Shown one piece after another: positions 19,006 through 27,673 of a stretch of DNA of 64,000 nt. Below the pieces are notes generated by a model. The model did not search any database, was not told the origin of the DNA, and saw only the letters and a program-made list of their open reading frames with translations. Source of the stretch: an uncultured Eudoraea sp. (GTDB lineage Bacteria; Bacteroidota; Bacteroidia; Flavobacteriales; Flavobacteriaceae). Numbering within the stretch: the stretch's first letter is position 1; every line of letters begins with the position of its first letter. The DNA lies in the NCBI RefSeq assembly GCF_947490415.1, contig NZ_CANLGX010000002.1, positions 186,001 through 250,000 of the forward strand. Reading direction: 5' to 3'. Position numbers and translations under genes: made by a program.

Positions 19006-20142
19006 ATGAGTAATATGAAAACACTATTAATACTACTTTTTGCTTTATCCGTAGGTCAATGTAATGAGGATGAAGAATTACTTTTAGTACAAGAAGATAA
19101 AAAATTGATCGAGAATATAGAAGAAGGGGATCTCCTTGAAAACGATAAGCCTTTGAATTGGCCCTGGCGTGGAATAGTTTCTTCGCCCCGTGATACCTCC
19201 GTTATAAATGAGCGCATCATAAAAGAATTAAAGACCCAGGGAATAGACGCAATAAGATTGGTTGTCGAAGTAAAACGTTTTAGCATCAAAAATAATGTAT
19301 CCGTTGAAGTGGGTATGGACCAACATTTGCAATGGGTAGAGAAGGTAATTCAATGGTGCGCTAAGGAGGATATTGTTGTTATTTTGCACTCAAAGGACTT
19401 CCCGCTTGACCCCTTGAAAAATTTTAATCATACGTCTTCTGAATTTTGGGAATCGGAAATTGAACTGAACGCTGCCATAAGCTATATTAATGATCTGGTC
19501 CTAAAGTTTGATAAGTATCCAAATGTAGTGGCGTATGATTTTTTTTCCGAACCAGTTGTTAAATCTATATTTGGTCCTAAAAGGCCTGAGATCTGGTTCG
19601 ATTTTTTTAATAGAATATTAAATACAATTAGAGTGCATTCTAATAAGTACGTTGTTTTTTCCCCCGGTCCTTGGGGTATGGCAAAAGGTTATTCCGATTT
19701 CAAAGAACCCTTTGATGATAATAAAATTATTTATGGTTTTCATTTTTATAATCCTGATGCCTATACGCATCAAGGAATAAAAAAAAGGACAGAAGTTTTT
19801 AATTATCCCGGCCAGATAGGCAAAATTTATTGGGATAAAAATAGAATACGTGATAATATGAATGTAGCAGTTAATTGGGCAAAGGAACATAATAAATTGC
19901 TCTATGTTGGAGAATTTAGTGTAGTGCGATGGGCAGAAGGGAAAGATCAATATCTTGAAGATGTTCTCAATGTATTGGAGGAAAATAAATTAGGATATAC
20001 ATATCACAGTTTGAATAATTGGAAAGGTTGGGATATGAATTATGAAGAAGTTATTAAGGGAAGCAAAAAACTAATAAAAATCACTGAGAAAACGAGAACA
20101 AGGCAAATCCTGGAAAATTTCTGGAAGCTAAATGGACAGTGA
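19006..20142 (+). CDS. GH5-like glycoside hydrolase, putative lipoprotein
   Basis: A 378-residue (beta/alpha)8 glycosidase resembling GH5/cellulase-family enzymes. A short signal sequence ends in LSVGQC, a loose lipobox with Cys19, so it may be surface-lipidated. The acid/base is probably Glu182 in YDFFSEP (177-183; many relatives have NEP), the nucleophile Glu303 in LYVGEFSV (299-306), and HFYNP (246-250) holds the conserved His-x-Tyr. WRGIVSSP near 54-61 is the usual N-terminal loop. A second ATG at 19015 is an equally good start. Placed after the polymer-synthesis genes and before wzc, it may trim or release the exopolysaccharide; that role is inference. Confidence 0.72.
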   Translation: MSNMKTLLILLFALSVGQCNEDEELLLVQEDKKLIENIEEGDLLENDKPLNWPWRGIVSSPRDTSVINERIIKELKTQGIDAIRLVVEVKRFSIKNNVSVEVGMDQHLQWVEKVIQWCAKEDIVVILHSKDFPLDPLKNFNHTSSEFWESEIELNAAISYINDLVLKFDKYPNVVAYDFFSEPVVKSIFGPKRPEIWFDFFNRILNTIRVHSNKYVVFSPGPWGMAKGYSDFKEPFDDNKIIYGFHFYNPDAYTHQGIKKRTEVFNYPGQIGKIYWDKNRIRDNMNVAVNWAKEHNKLLYVGEFSVVRWAEGKDQYLEDVLNVLEENKLGYTYHSLNNWKGWDMNYEEVIKGSKKLIKITEKTRTRQILENFWKLNGQ

Positions 20143-20510
20143 TAAAAGAATCGTCTAATTTATGAATCTATTCTTAATGAAAAGAATTTATAGGTAATTT
20201 TAAACAAAAATAAATAGCTAGCCAGATCTCTAAAATTTACTTTAGGAAAAGCATTTGTCTTTAACGGGTTTAACCTTAGAAATAAACCGGATCAAATTTC
20301 ATTTTTAGTAGGAAATCTTTTACTTATAAGTTCTTAAACCCAAATTTAGCAATTTCGGAAGGGTCTTATCCAAGTCGAAGCTCCCACTGCTTTTAAAATC
20401 GCAAATAAAAACTTAAACAAAATATCATATTTGGCATAAAGTTAAAGGATAAGGCGTTTCGCAAATCTTTCCTTATTTTTACATGCTAGAGTTGAAATTT
20501 GAATAAAAAA
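20143..20510. other. Intergenic region upstream of wzc
   Basis: 368 AT-rich bases separate the glycosidase from wzc. I see no gene or clear terminator. The length suggests that wzc has its own promoter here, but no convincing TAnnTTTG box with a properly spaced TTG was found. Confidence 0.4.
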
Positions 20511-22838
20511 ATGAAAGAAGCCCCATTTAGTTTAGATTTTAATGACGAGGAAGAGTCATTTGCACTTAAAGAAATTATTTTAAAATACCTGCGCCATTGG
20601 CCCTGGTTTTTAGGGGTAACTTTGGTAAGCATGGCATTGGCCTATGTGTACACAATTTACGTGCCTAACACCTACGAAACGGTGGCAAAAATTAAAATGG
20701 TAGATGAATCCATGGAGTTAAATGTGGCTTCCAATGGCATGGCCATGTTGGGACGGAATAGCAACATAAATTTGGACAATGAAATTGAAGTCCTCAGATC
20801 GTACCGCTTGTTAAGCCAGGTAGGGTCGGACCTGAATTTGAATATAAATACCTACCGGGTAGAAACCATTAAAACAATACAGATCTGGGATCCTCCCTTT
20901 GTGATCACAGCCGTCAGGGAGGAAGCTTTATTGGGTATTCCCAGGGCCTATACGATAAGCCTGAGCCCTTCCAAAATCACGATTAGCGATGAAGAAGACG
21001 GGATTTTTAATGTTAGTCCGGACGCGACAGACATCCCTCCGGAGGGCTTACCTTTCAATATAGCACTCAACGAAAACACAGATGCGGATTACGAAGGCAC
21101 GGAATTTAAAGTAGTGATAAGGCCCATGAAAGATGCTATAATGGGTCTTGCTGAGGCGTTGGAGATCGATGTCACCAATAGGGAGAGTGATATTGTATCG
21201 CTAACCCTCAAAGGGCAAAGCCCGGAACGCTCGGAGGCCATATTAAATGCCATCATCGCTAAATTTAATGAAGATGGGATCCTGGACCGGCAACTGGTTT
21301 CCAGGCGCACCATGGAGGTGATAGACAAGAGATTTGTAAACCTTGCCTCGGAACTGGATTCTATAGAAGTTGGGAAACAGGATTTTAAACAAAGCAACAG
21401 ACTCTCCTATATTGAAGCCGATGCCGGGATAACCCTGCAGCGGAAATCGGAAGCAGAAGATCAAGTAACAGTATTGGAAAACCAGATATCCCTATCTAAA
21501 TTATTAAAGGAAACGGTAATTAACCAGGCGGAATACAGTTTATTACCAGCCGATATTGGGTTGGAGAATTCGAGTTTAAACAGTCTGGTTGCCAATTATA
21601 ATGAACTGGCCCTGGAGCGGGATAAGCTGTTACCCAATGTAGGGGTAAACCATCCTACATTACGGTCCATTTCCGGGCAGTTGGAACGGGGTAAGGTAAA
21701 TATTATTAAATCTGTAAATGTCTACCAGGCCCAGTTAAGAACTTCCCTGAGTCAGTTAAGACGTGAGAGTAGTCGTGCGGGTGCCGTATTCTCGGAACTT
21801 CCTGAGCAGGAAAAAATGCTTCGCGGCATTGAACGGCAACAAAGCATTAAAGAACAACTCTTTCTTTTATTGCTTCAAAAACGCGAAGAGGCGGCCATTA
21901 ATATGGCAACGACCACCCCATCCATAAAAGTGGTAGATTACGGTTTAACTAATAGTAAACCAGTATTCCCAAAGAAAATAATAATTTACCCTTTGTCTTT
22001 GGCGTTAGGGATGTTTCTGCCTTTTCTGGTACTGTTTATTAAGTTTTCATTAGATACCAAAATCCATGATCGCACCGATTTGGAAAAGTTATGTCCGGAT
22101 ATTCCTGTACTGGCAGAAATTCCATTTTTAAAGGGAGCTAAAAGTATTAAAGGTTTGCATGACCGCTCTATCCTGGCAGAATCGTTCAGGATGTTAAGTA
22201 CCAGTATTAATCATCACCTGCCTGAAAAAGAAAAGGATATAGGGCAGGTACTTTATGTAACCTCTGCCATAAAAGGGGAGGGAAAAACATTGGTGGCATT
22301 TAATCTGGCATTGGCTTATGCCAGTTTAAAAAAACGGGTACTGCTCGTTGGGGCCGATCTCAGGAACCCCCAGCTTCATACCTATTTGGATATTCTTAAA
22401 AAGGCGAAAGGACTTTCTGAATATCTTTCAAACCCTTCTATGAACTGGCAGGATGTCATCAATGAAGGATTTAGTGACGAACTAAACATTAAGGTATGTT
22501 ATAGTCGCCAAATGCCCCCAAATGCCCCGGAACTACTTTCGGGCAAAGGCTTTGAAAAGTTTATCAATGCTGCTAAAGAGGAATTTGACTATATTATCGT
22601 GGACACCGCTCCCACCTTATTGGTAACAGATACCATGCTGATCTCTAAAGCTGCAGACCTAACGCTCTTTGTTACCCGTGCAGGGTTTACAGACAAGAAA
22701 TTGCTGGAGTATTCCAAAAACCTGAACAAGAGCAAAAAGCTGCAGAATATGGCTTACGCCCTGAATGACGTAGGCTTTGGAAAAGCAAGGCATTATAATT
22801 ACGGGTATGGGTATGGGTATGGTTCGGAGAAAAAATAA
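20511..22838 (+). CDS. wzc: Wzc-type polysaccharide co-polymerase / BY-kinase
   Basis: A 775-residue inner-membrane protein with fused export-regulator and bacterial tyrosine kinase domains. ATG 20511 is chosen over TTG 20499. Transmembrane helix 1 is at about 34-51, then the periplasmic Wzz domain with coiled-coil stretches, helix 2 at about 489-511, and the kinase: Walker A KGEGKT (near 588-593), Walker A' VLLVGADLRNP (near 609-619), Walker B YIIVDTAP (near 694-701). The C-terminus HYNYGYGYGYG is the autophosphorylated tyrosine cluster. It controls chain length and export with an outer-membrane Wza, which is not in the window. The final ~100 bases recur at 26338-26441. Coding is less AT-rich than the sulfotransferase genes. 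Confidence 0.93.
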   Translation: MKEAPFSLDFNDEEESFALKEIILKYLRHWPWFLGVTLVSMALAYVYTIYVPNTYETVAKIKMVDESMELNVASNGMAMLGRNSNINLDNEIEVLRSYRLLSQVGSDLNLNINTYRVETIKTIQIWDPPFVITAVREEALLGIPRAYTISLSPSKITISDEEDGIFNVSPDATDIPPEGLPFNIALNENTDADYEGTEFKVVIRPMKDAIMGLAEALEIDVTNRESDIVSLTLKGQSPERSEAILNAIIAKFNEDGILDRQLVSRRTMEVIDKRFVNLASELDSIEVGKQDFKQSNRLSYIEADAGITLQRKSEAEDQVTVLENQISLSKLLKETVINQAEYSLLPADIGLENSSLNSLVANYNELALERDKLLPNVGVNHPTLRSISGQLERGKVNIIKSVNVYQAQLRTSLSQLRRESSRAGAVFSELPEQEKMLRGIERQQSIKEQLFLLLLQKREEAAINMATTTPSIKVVDYGLTNSKPVFPKKIIIYPLSLALGMFLPFLVLFIKFSLDTKIHDRTDLEKLCPDIPVLAEIPFLKGAKSIKGLHDRSILAESFRMLSTSINHHLPEKEKDIGQVLYVTSAIKGEGKTLVAFNLALAYASLKKRVLLVGADLRNPQLHTYLDILKKAKGLSEYLSNPSMNWQDVINEGFSDELNIKVCYSRQMPPNAPELLSGKGFEKFINAAKEEFDYIIVDTAPTLLVTDTMLISKAADLTLFVTRAGFTDKKLLEYSKNLNKSKKLQNMAYALNDVGFGKARHYNYGYGYGYGSEKK

Positions 22839-23833
22839 TCTAAGCAGAATTAGCTAAGGCTATTACAGGTCAATACTTCGTGCTGCTTTCCACTCCTAAA
22901 ACTCAGACTAATTTGGTTAATTGCAGTCTCAAACTTCTATATCCGGGAATATAGAATCACCTTTTAAAACTAGAAATTAAAATGTGGTGTCTATTCCTCC
23001 TCTCTTACATCTACAATCTCATACATATTTTCCCCATCCAGTTGTATAGGCTGGTAGTAGGTCTCCCCAAATTTTACATAGGTCTGATCCCCTATTTTTA
23101 CATCTTCACCACCTTCCGGTAGATTAGGAACAATTGTACATGCCGTGGCAGGAACTACCGTATAACCCTCGTCTGACTTTTCATAATACGCCCCACCATA
23201 GTAGTACTTATTGGTGGTCTCATTCACTTGCACCACTTCGGATTCTTTGGGAATTGTCTCAACGGTTGCCCCAACAGGAGCCTGCACCACCGTATATCGG
23301 CCGCTGGATGACACATAGTAAACCCCCTGATTATAATGATATTGCTGACTCTCAATACTTATGATAATTGCCGTAGTTGCGATTGTAGCTACAAAAAAGC
23401 CCCAGGGATGCCAAACCGGCCCCCAGTAAAACCGACGATAAGGATGATGATAATAGGGCCTGTGGCAATAGTAAATACGACCCCCATACCTGTAAGGAGG
23501 TCTTACATACGCACGCCCACCGGCTCGTACATAGGTATTACCCCTGTTAATATTTACGTTTCTACTGTTATCTATGTTTATATTTCTATTACCACTATTA
23601 GTTCGGTTTCCACTATTGCTTTTAATTTCTGAAGTTCTTTTTCTTTCATTAGAAGTATTTGGTCTTGTTGTAGTCCCGGTTCCTGATCTATCTGATGTCC
23701 TTTGTCTGGGAGTAACATCCCTTTGCTGCGTACTTGGGGTTCTGGTATAACTTCGATCATTTGTTCTGTTCCCCCGTTAATAGACCTGGACGGTGTGTTG
23801 TTGGACGTAGAAGGTCTTGAAGTAGATGAACGC
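22733..23833. repeat. Segmental direct repeat, copy A (wzc 3' end + DUF6515)
   Basis: About 1.1 kb starting in the last 35 codons of wzc and running through the convergent DUF6515 pseudogene. It is closely similar to 26338-27448 in the same orientation; for example the 80 bases after each wzc stop differ at only a few positions. The copies lie about 3.6 kb apart. Copy A ends at the short shared string GATGAACGCTTG (23825-23836), where a different wzc 3' end begins. Confidence 0.85.
22991..23833 (-). pseudogene. DUF6515 family gene, truncated and frameshifted
   Basis: Matches the intact gene at 26596-27648 along its last ~280 codons. The C-terminal part (22991 to about 23770) is open and reads like the intact copy (RAGGRAYVRPPYRYGG, HPWGFFVATIATTAI, YVSSSGRYTVVQ), but near 23770 a 4-base deletion relative to the intact copy shifts the frame: SRSINGG is in one frame and DRSYTRTPST in the next. 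The N-terminal ~60 residues including the signal peptide are missing, replaced by the 3' end of a wzc gene read on the opposite strand. Certainly non-functional as a whole. Confidence 0.85.
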
Positions 23834-23962
23834 TTGATCGAGTTCTCAAAAGGCTTGTACAGCACCAAGAAATTATTTAATATGGCCTATGTGCTTAACG
23901 GCACGGGGAAAGGTAAAAAACAGGGCTATAATTATGACTATGGCTATGGAGCTCAGGAATGA
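23825..23962 (+). pseudogene. 3' end fragment of a second wzc
   Basis: An open stretch ending at a TGA at 23960-23962 whose last 45 residues align with the end of Wzc: DERLIEFSKGLYSTKKLFN corresponds to the DKKLLEYSKNLNKSKKLQN region, then MAYVLNG and a tyrosine tail YNYDYGYG. The tail differs from the intact wzc at 20511 (GKKQGYNYDYGYGAQE against GKARHYNYGYGYG), so it derives from another wzc paralogue, not from the 22733 repeat. It is fused to the truncated DUF6515 gene at GATGAACGCTTG, a string plausible in both parents. The kinase core is absent. Confidence 0.8.
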
Positions 23963-24080
23963 TTCGACCAATTTTGTGGCGGTACTAAATCCTAATCACT
24001 TTATTTAGACGTTTTCCGTATTTCGACCAAGCTAATTTATATATTCGTAATCCGATTAATAAAGATTTAAAAATTATTTC

Positions 24081-25778
24081 ATGATTATATTAGGATTGAA
24101 TTATTATTTCCACGATTCATCGGCATGTATAGTAGTTAATGGTAAATTAATAGCAGCTATAGAGGAAGAACGCCTAAGCAGAGTTAAGCATACACAGGAG
24201 TTTCCACATAATGCTATTGAACGCTGTCTTAAAATTTCAAAATTGAGTTATAGCGATATTGATCATATTGCCGTATCTATTAAACCATCGCATAATTCCT
24301 TCAAAAAACTCATTTATTGGGTATCCAATATAAAAACTAAAAAAACACTTAAGTCTTTTCTAAGGTTTGAAATTATTCGCGGCTTTAGAAATCAAAGAAG
24401 CTTTTGGAATTGGTTTAAACATCATTGGGAAAGCAAAAAGAAGGGTCCAGAGGTACATTTTATTCCACATCATTATTGTCACGCCCCGGGATCTTTTTAT
24501 ATTTCTCCATACAAGAAGGCTGCTCTATTAGGTATCGATGGTTCAGGTGAATGGGCTACCACCTGGTTAGGGTATGGTATAGATAATACAGTGGAGTGTT
24601 TAGGTGAAAGTTTCTTTCCACATTCCCTCGGTTCATTTTATGAATCGGTGACTCAATACTGTGGTTTCAAAACTGCATACGACGAAGGTAAAACAATGGG
24701 GTTAGCACCAATGGGAGATGCTGATGTCTATAAAGAGCAAGTGGGCAAAATGGTTCGCGTAGATAAGAATGGGAAATTGCATGTCGATCTCAGTTATTTT
24801 AATTTTCAAAATTTGGAATGGCAGCGACTTTCCCCTAAATTCTTTAATGAGTTTGGAGAAGGTCGAAAACAAGGAGAAGAATTTACGCAACGTCATATGA
24901 ACATGGCTGCAACCTTCCAAGAAGTGTTGGAAGATAGGGTATTGGAAATTTGTGATATATTATATAAAAAAACAAAGGCAGACCACCTTGTTATCTCTGG
25001 AGGTGTTTCCTTAAATAGTGTCATGAATGGAAGGATTGTACGTGAGAGTAAGTTTAAAGACGTATATGTAATGCCTGCGGCTGGTGATAATGGTACCTCC
25101 ATAGGAGCTGCCTACTACTTATATAATGGTATCTTTAAAAAACCCAGAGATTTTGTTCATCTAGATCCCTATGTAGGTACCTGTTATACCAACGAAGAAA
25201 TAGAAATGGTATTAAAAGGCGCAAAATTAAATTATGAGTATTTTGAGGACATTGCGGAAAAGGCTTCTTCATTACTAGAAAAGGGCAAAATAATAGGATG
25301 GTTCCAGGGAAAGATGGAAATTGGACCAAGAGCCTTGGGCAGCCGGAGCATTTTGGCAAACCCTACCTTTCCTGATATGAAGGACAAAATTAATTCTGAA
25401 GTTAAGTTCAGGGAAGCCTATCGTCCTTTCGCTCCTTCTATTATTTTGGAAGCTAAAAATGATTATTTTGATATAGAAGTTGAAGCCCCTTTTATGCTAA
25501 AAGTCTGTAGTGTTTTAAAGGATAAACAAACCATCATTCCGGCAGTGACCCATGTAGATGGTAGTGCTCGCTTACAAACAGTAAATAGGGAATTACATCC
25601 CAGATATTACGATGTGATTAAAAAACTTGGAGATAAAACCGGTGTTCCGGTAGTTTTGAATACTAGTTTCAATATTCAGGGTGAGCCCATGGTTGAATCC
25701 CCAAAAGATGCAATTCGCTGTTTTTTTTCAACAGGATTGGATGCACTAGTAATAGGTAATTACTTTTTAACTAAATAA
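24081..25778 (+). CDS. NodU/CmcH-family carbamoyltransferase
   Basis: A 565-residue O-carbamoyltransferase. The N-terminal YrdC/Kae1-like part has ILGLNYYFHDSSACIV (3-18), EEERLSRVKHTQEFP (27-41), the His-rich metal site HHYCHAPGSFY (about 131-141), GIDGSGEW, EGKTMGLAPMG (about 202-212) and ISGGVSLNSVMNGR (about 304-317). The C-terminal domain has EIGPRALGSRSILANP and YRPFAPS (about 414-452). These enzymes transfer carbamoyl from carbamoyl phosphate through carbamoyl-AMP to a sugar hydroxyl. It sits between the two wzc/DUF6515 repeats, probably the sole survivor of a second polysaccharide module. Length and motifs are complete, so it is likely functional. Confidence 0.88.
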   Translation: MIILGLNYYFHDSSACIVVNGKLIAAIEEERLSRVKHTQEFPHNAIERCLKISKLSYSDIDHIAVSIKPSHNSFKKLIYWVSNIKTKKTLKSFLRFEIIRGFRNQRSFWNWFKHHWESKKKGPEVHFIPHHYCHAPGSFYISPYKKAALLGIDGSGEWATTWLGYGIDNTVECLGESFFPHSLGSFYESVTQYCGFKTAYDEGKTMGLAPMGDADVYKEQVGKMVRVDKNGKLHVDLSYFNFQNLEWQRLSPKFFNEFGEGRKQGEEFTQRHMNMAATFQEVLEDRVLEICDILYKKTKADHLVISGGVSLNSVMNGRIVRESKFKDVYVMPAAGDNGTSIGAAYYLYNGIFKKPRDFVHLDPYVGTCYTNEEIEMVLKGAKLNYEYFEDIAEKASSLLEKGKIIGWFQGKMEIGPRALGSRSILANPTFPDMKDKINSEVKFREAYRPFAPSIILEAKNDYFDIEVEAPFMLKVCSVLKDKQTIIPAVTHVDGSARLQTVNRELHPRYYDVIKKLGDKTGVPVVLNTSFNIQGEPMVESPKDAIRCFFSTGLDALVIGNYFLTK

Positions 25779-26161
25779 CAATTGAAGAACAATATATTGG
25801 AAATAAAGCATCAGTTACAAAATTGACATTGGCGGCCAATTCAATGTTCATAGTCGTAGGTCTTAATGTTAGAGGTTGTTATTGTTCTTCTTGTCATCAT
25901 TGATACTGTCATTACTATTACTATCAGTCCTAGTATAGCAGCTTGATAAGGGGTTCTGGCATCTACTCTATATGAATTTATAAAGAATGGCGATGACCAT
26001 CTATATCAGGCAAAACTTATAGAAACTTTTAGTAATGGTCCCAGTTCTCATTTTATGTGGAAATTAGATGCATCCATAAAAAAAGCTGAACAATTATTAC
26101 TAGATCTTAACTACGAGGCAGTAGAGATGGCCTATAATAAATATCCAGACAGCTCTACTGG
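25779..26161 (+). other. Degraded region after the carbamoyltransferase
   Basis: No intact gene. A 26-codon hydrophobic reading frame (25866-25946) and a 76-codon open stretch (about 25951-26180, ending in TAA) are visible; the latter reads STLYEFIKNGDDHLY and later MWKLDASIKKAEQLLLDLN, protein-like but unrecognised. Together with the IS21-like and wzc fragments downstream they form more than 800 bases of gene debris. Confidence 0.4.
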
Positions 26162-26340
26162 GCTTTTGAAGGAATCTTAAAACTCTCCAAACAAACCGAT
26201 CACCGGAAGTTTATCAAGGCTTGTGAAATCGCTATCAAATGTACGAAGTACTCCTAATGGATTTTTAAAGCGGATCTTGGAGAACAAAATGGTAGAGGTT
26301 ACCGATGATTGCGAAGTAGCCCAAAGTTCATTGCCAAAAC
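26162..26340 (+). mobile_element. Probable IS21-family IstA transposase C-terminal remnant
   Basis: Translation from 26162 gives FEGILKLSKQTDHRKFIKAC and on to AIKCTKYS, then a stop; one frame over it continues PNGFLKRILENKMVEVTDDC. This resembles the C-terminal part of IS21-type IstA transposases (G.i.LakkYg..Rfi.AC.rA..y...sy..ik.ILen.md). At least one frameshift is present, no catalytic DDE core is visible, and no IstB partner or terminal repeats were seen. It directly abuts repeated wzc DNA, so an insertion sequence may have caused the rearrangement. Assigned by motif memory only. Confidence 0.45.
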
Positions 26341-26441
26341 CAAGAAATTGAGGAATATGGCCTATGTCCTTAATTGATGTAGGTTTTGGGAAAGCAAGGC
26401 ATTATAATTACGGTTATGGTTATGGTTCTGAGAAAAAATAA
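26338..26441 (+). pseudogene. 3' end fragment of wzc, near copy of the intact gene's tail
   Basis: Reads KTKKLRNMAYVLN, then an extra T shifts the frame, then DVGFGKARHYNYGYGYG to a TAA at 26439-26441. It matches the last codons of the wzc at 20511-22838 nearly base for base, but lacks one six-base GGGTAT unit in the Gly-Tyr repeat. It marks the start of the second copy of the segmental repeat. Confidence 0.82.
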
Positions 26442-27448
26442 TCTAGGCAGAATTAGCTAAGGCTATTACAGATCAATACTTCGTGCTGCTTTCCACTCCT
26501 AAAACTAAGACTAATTTAGTTAATTGGACTCTTAACAATTAATATAAAGGGAATAAAGAATCAACTTTTAAAACTTGAAATTAAAAATGAGGATTTTATT
26601 CCTCCTTTTTTACATCTACAATCTCATACATATCTTCCCCATCCAGTTGTATAGGCTGGTAATAAGTTTCTCCAAACTGTACATAGGTCTGATCTCCAAT
26701 TTTCACTTCTTCACCACCTTCCGGCAAATGTGGGACAATAGTGCCTGCCGTGGCAGGGACCACCGTATAACCCTCTTCTGATTTTTCGTAATAGGCACCC
26801 CCATAGTAATAATTATTGGTGGTTTCATTTACCTGAACCACTTCGGCTTCTTTTGGAATAGTCGCGACTGTTGCCCCAATAGGCGCCTGCACCACCGTAT
26901 AGCCTCCACTTGATGAAACATAGTATACGCCTGTATCATAATAGTATTGCTGACTCTGAATGCTTACAATGATAGCTGTAGTAGCGATAGAGGCCACAAA
27001 AAAGCCCCAGGGATGCCAAACTGGCCCCCAGTAAAACGGACGATAAGGATGATAATAATAAGGCCTGTGGCAATAATAGCCAAAACCGCCATATCTGTAG
27101 GGAGGTCTGACATATGCACGTCCACCGGCTCGTACATAGGTATTCCCCCTGTTAATATTTACATTTCTGCTATTATCTATATTAATATTTCTGTTTCTGT
27201 TTCCACTATTGTTTTTAATCTCTGAAGTTCTTTTTCTTTCATTCGCAGTATTCGGTCTGTTGGCATTACCAGCATTAGGACGGGTTGCGTTGCCTGCATT
27301 AGACCTGTCAGATGTCTTTTGCCTTGGAGCAACATCCCTTTGCCGGGTACTTGGCGTTCTGCTATAACTGCGATCATTAGATCTCGTATGCCCTCCATTA
27401 ATAGACCGGGAAGGTGCGTTTGATGTGGAAGGTCTGGTTGTAGATGAG
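26338..27448. repeat. Segmental direct repeat, copy B
   Basis: Second copy of the wzc-3'-end plus DUF6515 block. In this copy the DUF6515 gene is intact and its 5' part extends to 27648 beyond the repeat, whereas the wzc part is only a fragment: the reverse of copy A. The two copies are thus complementary products of duplication and recombination. Confidence 0.85.
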
Positions 27449-27648
27449 CGTTGAGTGCTTTGACGCGGCGCGGTGGATCTGGAGGGTGCTGAGCGCTGAG
27501 TGCTTGGGCGGGACATACTTCTGCCGCCGCCTCTGGATGCTCCATGACCCATTCTTTGAGCATTTATTGCTTCCATAGGTGCTATGAGGAAAAGTAATAT
27601 TATCAGTATTCCGAAACTCTTATTTACTATTGTTTTGTCTTCGAACAT
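26596..27648 (-). CDS. DUF6515 family secreted protein
   Basis: A 350-residue envelope protein of unknown function. The signal peptide ends near residue 30 (LLFLIAPMEAINAQ). Residues 30-160 are low-complexity and rich in Ser, Arg, Asn, Thr and Gly. RPPYRYGG then a Tyr/His/Pro-rich stretch precedes the hydrophobic WGFFVASIATTAIIVSI (around 215-231). The C-terminal 120 residues form two repeats of a YTVV.AP.G..V..lP pattern, as in DUF6515 proteins of Bacteroidota. The upstream neighbour on the same strand (DUF2092, 25 bases away) encodes another secreted protein, so they form an operon. A truncated relative lies at 22991-23833. Confidence 0.8.
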   Translation of the reverse strand: MFEDKTIVNKSFGILIILLFLIAPMEAINAQRMGHGASRGGGRSMSRPSTQRSAPSRSTAPRQSTQRSSTTRPSTSNAPSRSINGGHTRSNDRSYSRTPSTRQRDVAPRQKTSDRSNAGNATRPNAGNANRPNTANERKRTSEIKNNSGNRNRNINIDNSRNVNINRGNTYVRAGGRAYVRPPYRYGGFGYYCHRPYYYHPYRPFYWGPVWHPWGFFVASIATTAIIVSIQSQQYYYDTGVYYVSSSGGYTVVQAPIGATVATIPKEAEVVQVNETTNNYYYGGAYYEKSEEGYTVVPATAGTIVPHLPEGGEEVKIGDQTYVQFGETYYQPIQLDGEDMYEIVDVKKEE

Positions 27649-27673
27649 AATTTATTTTTTTAATGTAACTGGC

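Noticed and set aside
18842-19024. 60-codon minus-strand frame over the start of the GH5 gene
   Set aside because: Overlaps the GH5 start, has no ribosome site or recognisable motif.
22785-22838. The GGGTAT tandem in the wzc tail as a phase-variable repeat
   Set aside because: The units are six bases, so gain or loss keeps the frame; it only changes the number of Gly-Tyr pairs.
23134-23632. Plus-strand open frames across the DUF6515 pseudogene
   Set aside because: They are shadows of the minus-strand low-complexity coding sequence and have no protein-like features.
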